Part shown: positions 61,710-64,000 of the stretch, piece after piece
How positions within the stretch are numbered: position 1 is the first letter of the stretch
Layout of the letters: each line of letters starts with the position of its first letter
Source of the DNA: an uncultured bacterium
GTDB taxonomy: Bacteria; Verrucomicrobiota; Kiritimatiellia; RFP12; UBA1067
Reading direction: 5' to 3'
Assembly: GCA_902802945.1 (NCBI GenBank)
Contig: CADCOC010000035.1
Coordinates: 1 to 64,000 of the forward strand
DNA: 64,000 bases
The notes under the pieces: generated by a model
What the model was told of the DNA's origin: nothing
What the model saw: the letters and a program-made list of their open reading frames with translations, nothing else
The model's database searches: none
Made by a program: the position numbers and the translations under genes

Positions 61710-64000
61710 CTAGCGCTTGACTTTGTCCCCGCAACGTTCGCAGGGATAGGACTTGGGAGCCTTGTAGCCGGGCTTGTCGACAGGACGCAGCGCCTCGAAC
61801 TGGATATAGACCGAGTTCATGCGGATGTCCGTCACACCATTGGCGAGGCGGGCGTCCTCCTTCAGGAAGAACCGAATGAGATGCGTGGCGTGTCCCGGCA
61901 CCTCCGTCGAGTATCTGATTCCGTAAATGCCCTCGTCCTTCTGCCGCCAGAGGTCGCGCACGAGCCACTTCCCCTCGAGGCCGAGCGAATCAAAGTCGAT
62001 GGCGATGCGCGTGTCGTCCTCCGCGGTGTTGAAGAGCGCGAACACGAGAGACCCGTCGTGCATGGGCTTCGCCCACACCTGCGCGCGCGGCCCCTTCGCC
62101 ACAAGCGCCGCCTGCGCGCCGAGCTCGTCCTGGTTCACCTCGATCACCTCGTCGTTCGTCAGGAGCGAACGCGTGAAGTCGTCGAGCTTCGTCAGGTCGC
62201 AGCCGATGAGGAGCGGCGAGCAGAGCATCGCCCACATCGAGATGTGTGTGTACTGCTCGTTGTGCGTGAACGTGCAGGCATGCGTCTTCGTCATGCCCAC
62301 GGTGCCGATCCCACCGATGCTGATCGGCCCCACCATGAGCATGTCGGGGTCGTTCCACGCGCCGGGACGGGCGTACGGCCAAAGCGGAGCCTGTGCGTTG
62401 ACAATCCGCGACATCTGCAGGAAGCTGTCCCGGAAGTCGCCGCCCGTGCGCCAGCACTGCCCGCCCACGTTCTCGCCCCACGTGGACACGTTCGCCAGTC
62501 CGTACTGGCAAAGCGAGAACACGATGTCGCGTTTCTGCGCGGCAAGCGCCTCGCCCATCAGACGGAACGGCAACGTCGCGTTCTCCAAGGATGAAGCGCC
62601 GGCGACTCCCTTGTGGCTGTACATCCCATTGCGGAACCCCTTCCTGTTGTACGTGCAGAGATCGTACTTGAGGTAGTCGTAGCCCCAGTCGGCGTATGTC
62701 TTCGCGTCCTGCCATTCGTGTCCCCAGCTGCCCGTACACATGCCGCACGTGTAGGGGCCGGGCGAAGAATAGAGGCCGATCTTCAGTCCCTTCGCATGAA
62801 CGTAGTCGGCGAGTCCCTTCATGTCGGGGAAGCGCGCGTTCGGGTTGATGGTCCCGTCCGGCTTGCGCTCCGCGCCCTGGAGCGTCGTGTCGTCCTTGAA
62901 GCGGTAGGGATTGTTCTGCCAGAAGTCGTCGATGTTCACGTACGTCCAGCCGTGGTCGGCGAGTCCGCTCGACACCATCGCGTCGGCCGCGTCGCGGATG
63001 TTCTTCTCCGTGACCGCGAAGTTAAAGCAGTTCCACGAGTTCCATCCCATCGGCGGCGTGAGCGCGATCTTGTCGCCGACGACGAGCTTCCATTTCCGGC
63101 TCGCGCGGCCATGCGCGTTTTCCGCCGCGACGTCAAACTCGTACGTCCCCCGCTCCGCCACGGCCCCGCCGATGATTCCGCGCGCCGCGTCGAACGTCGC
63201 GCCTGTTGGCAGCCCTTCCACAGAGAGGCGCATCGGCCCCTCCCCCGTCACGGGAATTCGCCACAGGATGGGCCGCCCCGGACGCACGCCGAGGACGCGC
63301 GTGCCGTTGATGCGCGGCGCCTTGCCTGCCGACGGCGTGAGGATGCCGAGTTGCGGCGTTTTCCGCGTCCGCCGGGCGCTGAACGCGCCGCTGCCGGCGT
63401 TCGTGTAGAACTTCCCCGCCACGCGGTCGTACACGCCGATCGCCCCGTCTTTCGCCCTGCGCACGGGGACGATGTGGCAGACGAGTCTCCCGTTGCGCCG
63501 TACCTTGAATGCATAGAACCGCACGCTCGCGTGGTTGTTCCAACGCGTGAAGGCGCCTTTTTCGAACACGAACGAGGCGAAGAGCACGAGATTGGTTGGC
63601 GGCGAGAAGGAGCTTGCACATTCCATCATGCCCGCGCGCTTGCCGTTCACCGTACATGCGCGGCTGCCGTAGTCGACGACAATGTGGTAAAGAGTGCCCC
63701 CCGCCGCCGGACACTTCTCCGCGCCGGACGTTGAGGAGCCACGGTCGAAGCGGAAGCAGCCTGTGTCCATCTTCCCGGCGGAAAAGGTGTCCGCCGGACC
63801 GTCCACGCGGTCGCACCACAGAAACTGGTTGCAGCCGAATCCGTGTGAGAGGAACTTGACCGTCATCTCCACAACGTCAGAATCCACCGGCCGGAAGTCT
63901 GTCACGATGCGCTGTCCGGACAGCAACGCGTTGCCGTCTTTCCCCACGCTCGTATCGAGGTATTCAAGGTCCTGGTACCCGGCCACGACGCCCTGGGCGT
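61710..64000 (-). CDS. Alpha-galactosidase, glycoside hydrolase family 27 (5' end outside the window)
   Basis: At least 763 residues; the frame is open to the window edge, so the true start is not seen. A beta-sandwich (laminin G/concanavalin-like, residues 1-200 of the visible part), an Ig-like linker and a GH27 barrel: PPMGWNSWNCF, GLKIGLYSSPG, the nucleophile Asp in GYDYLKYDLC and the acid/base Asp in WNDPDMLMVG. The C-terminal beta domain is present. It removes alpha-galactose from glycans. It lies 286 nt from the AAA_14 gene, and I see no gene in that gap apart from its promoter. Confidence 0.9.
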   Translation of the reverse strand, partial: AQGVVAGYQDLEYLDTSVGKDGNALLSGQRIVTDFRPVDSDVVEMTVKFLSHGFGCNQFLWCDRVDGPADTFSAGKMDTGCFRFDRGSSTSGAEKCPAAGGTLYHIVVDYGSRACTVNGKRAGMMECASSFSPPTNLVLFASFVFEKGAFTRWNNHASVRFYAFKVRRNGRLVCHIVPVRRAKDGAIGVYDRVAGKFYTNAGSGAFSARRTRKTPQLGILTPSAGKAPRINGTRVLGVRPGRPILWRIPVTGEGPMRLSVEGLPTGATFDAARGIIGGAVAERGTYEFDVAAENAHGRASRKWKLVVGDKIALTPPMGWNSWNCFNFAVTEKNIRDAADAMVSSGLADHGWTYVNIDDFWQNNPYRFKDDTTLQGAERKPDGTINPNARFPDMKGLADYVHAKGLKIGLYSSPGPYTCGMCTGSWGHEWQDAKTYADWGYDYLKYDLCTYNRKGFRNGMYSHKGVAGASSLENATLPFRLMGEALAAQKRDIVFSLCQYGLANVSTWGENVGGQCWRTGGDFRDSFLQMSRIVNAQAPLWPYARPGAWNDPDMLMVGPISIGGIGTVGMTKTHACTFTHNEQYTHISMWAMLCSPLLIGCDLTKLDDFTRSLLTNDEVIEVNQDELGAQAALVAKGPRAQVWAKPMHDGSLVFALFNTAEDDTRIAIDFDSLGLEGKWLVRDLWRQKDEGIYGIRYSTEVPGHATHLIRFFLKEDARLANGVTDIRMNSVYIQFEALRPVDKPGYKAPKSYPCERCGDKVKR

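Overview
The window looks like a chromosomal segment of a GC-rich bacterium of the PVC superphylum, most plausibly a gut-type Kiritimatiellota/Verrucomicrobia relative. This is an inference from gene content: V-type rather than F-type ATP synthase subunits, exported glycoside hydrolases, and large expansions of caspase and FGE-like domains. No 16S gene or other decisive marker is present.

Left part (1 to ~35 kb, all on the minus strand, so it reads from 35 kb down to 1). One long co-oriented accessory cluster begins with an ECF-type sigma factor at 34.98 kb. Next come a conserved unknown protein, a papain-like protease and a block (31.7 to 21.2 kb) that I read as a bacterial ESCRT-like machine. 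That block has two AAA ATPases, each with a short N-terminal helical domain of the MIT type and a Vps4/katanin-like core. It also has four small (202-224 residue) helical proteins with the length, amphipathic N-terminus and helical layout of ESCRT-III (Snf7/CHMP) subunits, one ending in a MIM1-like helix. Two polytopic membrane proteins carry long cytoplasmic coiled coils and end in the same MIM-like tail, and there are two DUF4384-type proteins. Further downstream lie a nucleoside-deoxyribosyltransferase/TIR-like protein, a DO-GTPase with a probable partner, an HETGH membrane protease, and a remarkable series of caspase-like (peptidase C14) proteins. Counting one cut by the window edge and one decayed remnant, there are nine caspase loci in 20 kb. 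The caspases are fused to zinc ribbons, Sel1 repeats, a bactofilin-like beta-helix, two Ser/Thr kinase domains plus a RodZ-like HTH, or FGE/C-type-lectin domains whose C-termini look hypervariable. The parts match the logic of NTP-driven conflict or cell-suicide systems (sensor, NTPase switch, protease effector). Coupling to an ESCRT-III/Vps4-like membrane-remodelling module is, to my knowledge, unusual and is the main candidate for an undescribed system.

Middle part (35 to 55 kb), mostly housekeeping. A V-ATPase D-I-K unit runs into EF-G, which abuts the sigma factor without a visible terminator. Then follow tRNA-Ala(GGC), a double glycosyltransferase, HtpG, RNase P RNA, a zinc-ribbon coiled-coil protein, PheS with an overlapping EF-hand membrane protein, the only plus-strand operon (thiS-thiF-thiG-thiH, with a hairpin leader), two SPFH/Band 7 proteins and tRNA-Ala(CGC).

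Right part (55 to 64 kb). Carbohydrate metabolism: an exported discoidin-domain protein, a large GH106-like hydrolase with a frameshifted 5' end and an in-frame insertion of palindromic repeats, an AAA/DUF4143-type ATPase preceded by three operator-like palindromes, and a GH27 alpha-galactosidase cut by the window edge.

Many promoters share a TATACTAT-type -10 element. An array of GC-rich hairpin repeats fills 0.2-0.48 kb, and the same repeat family is found inside the GH106-like gene.
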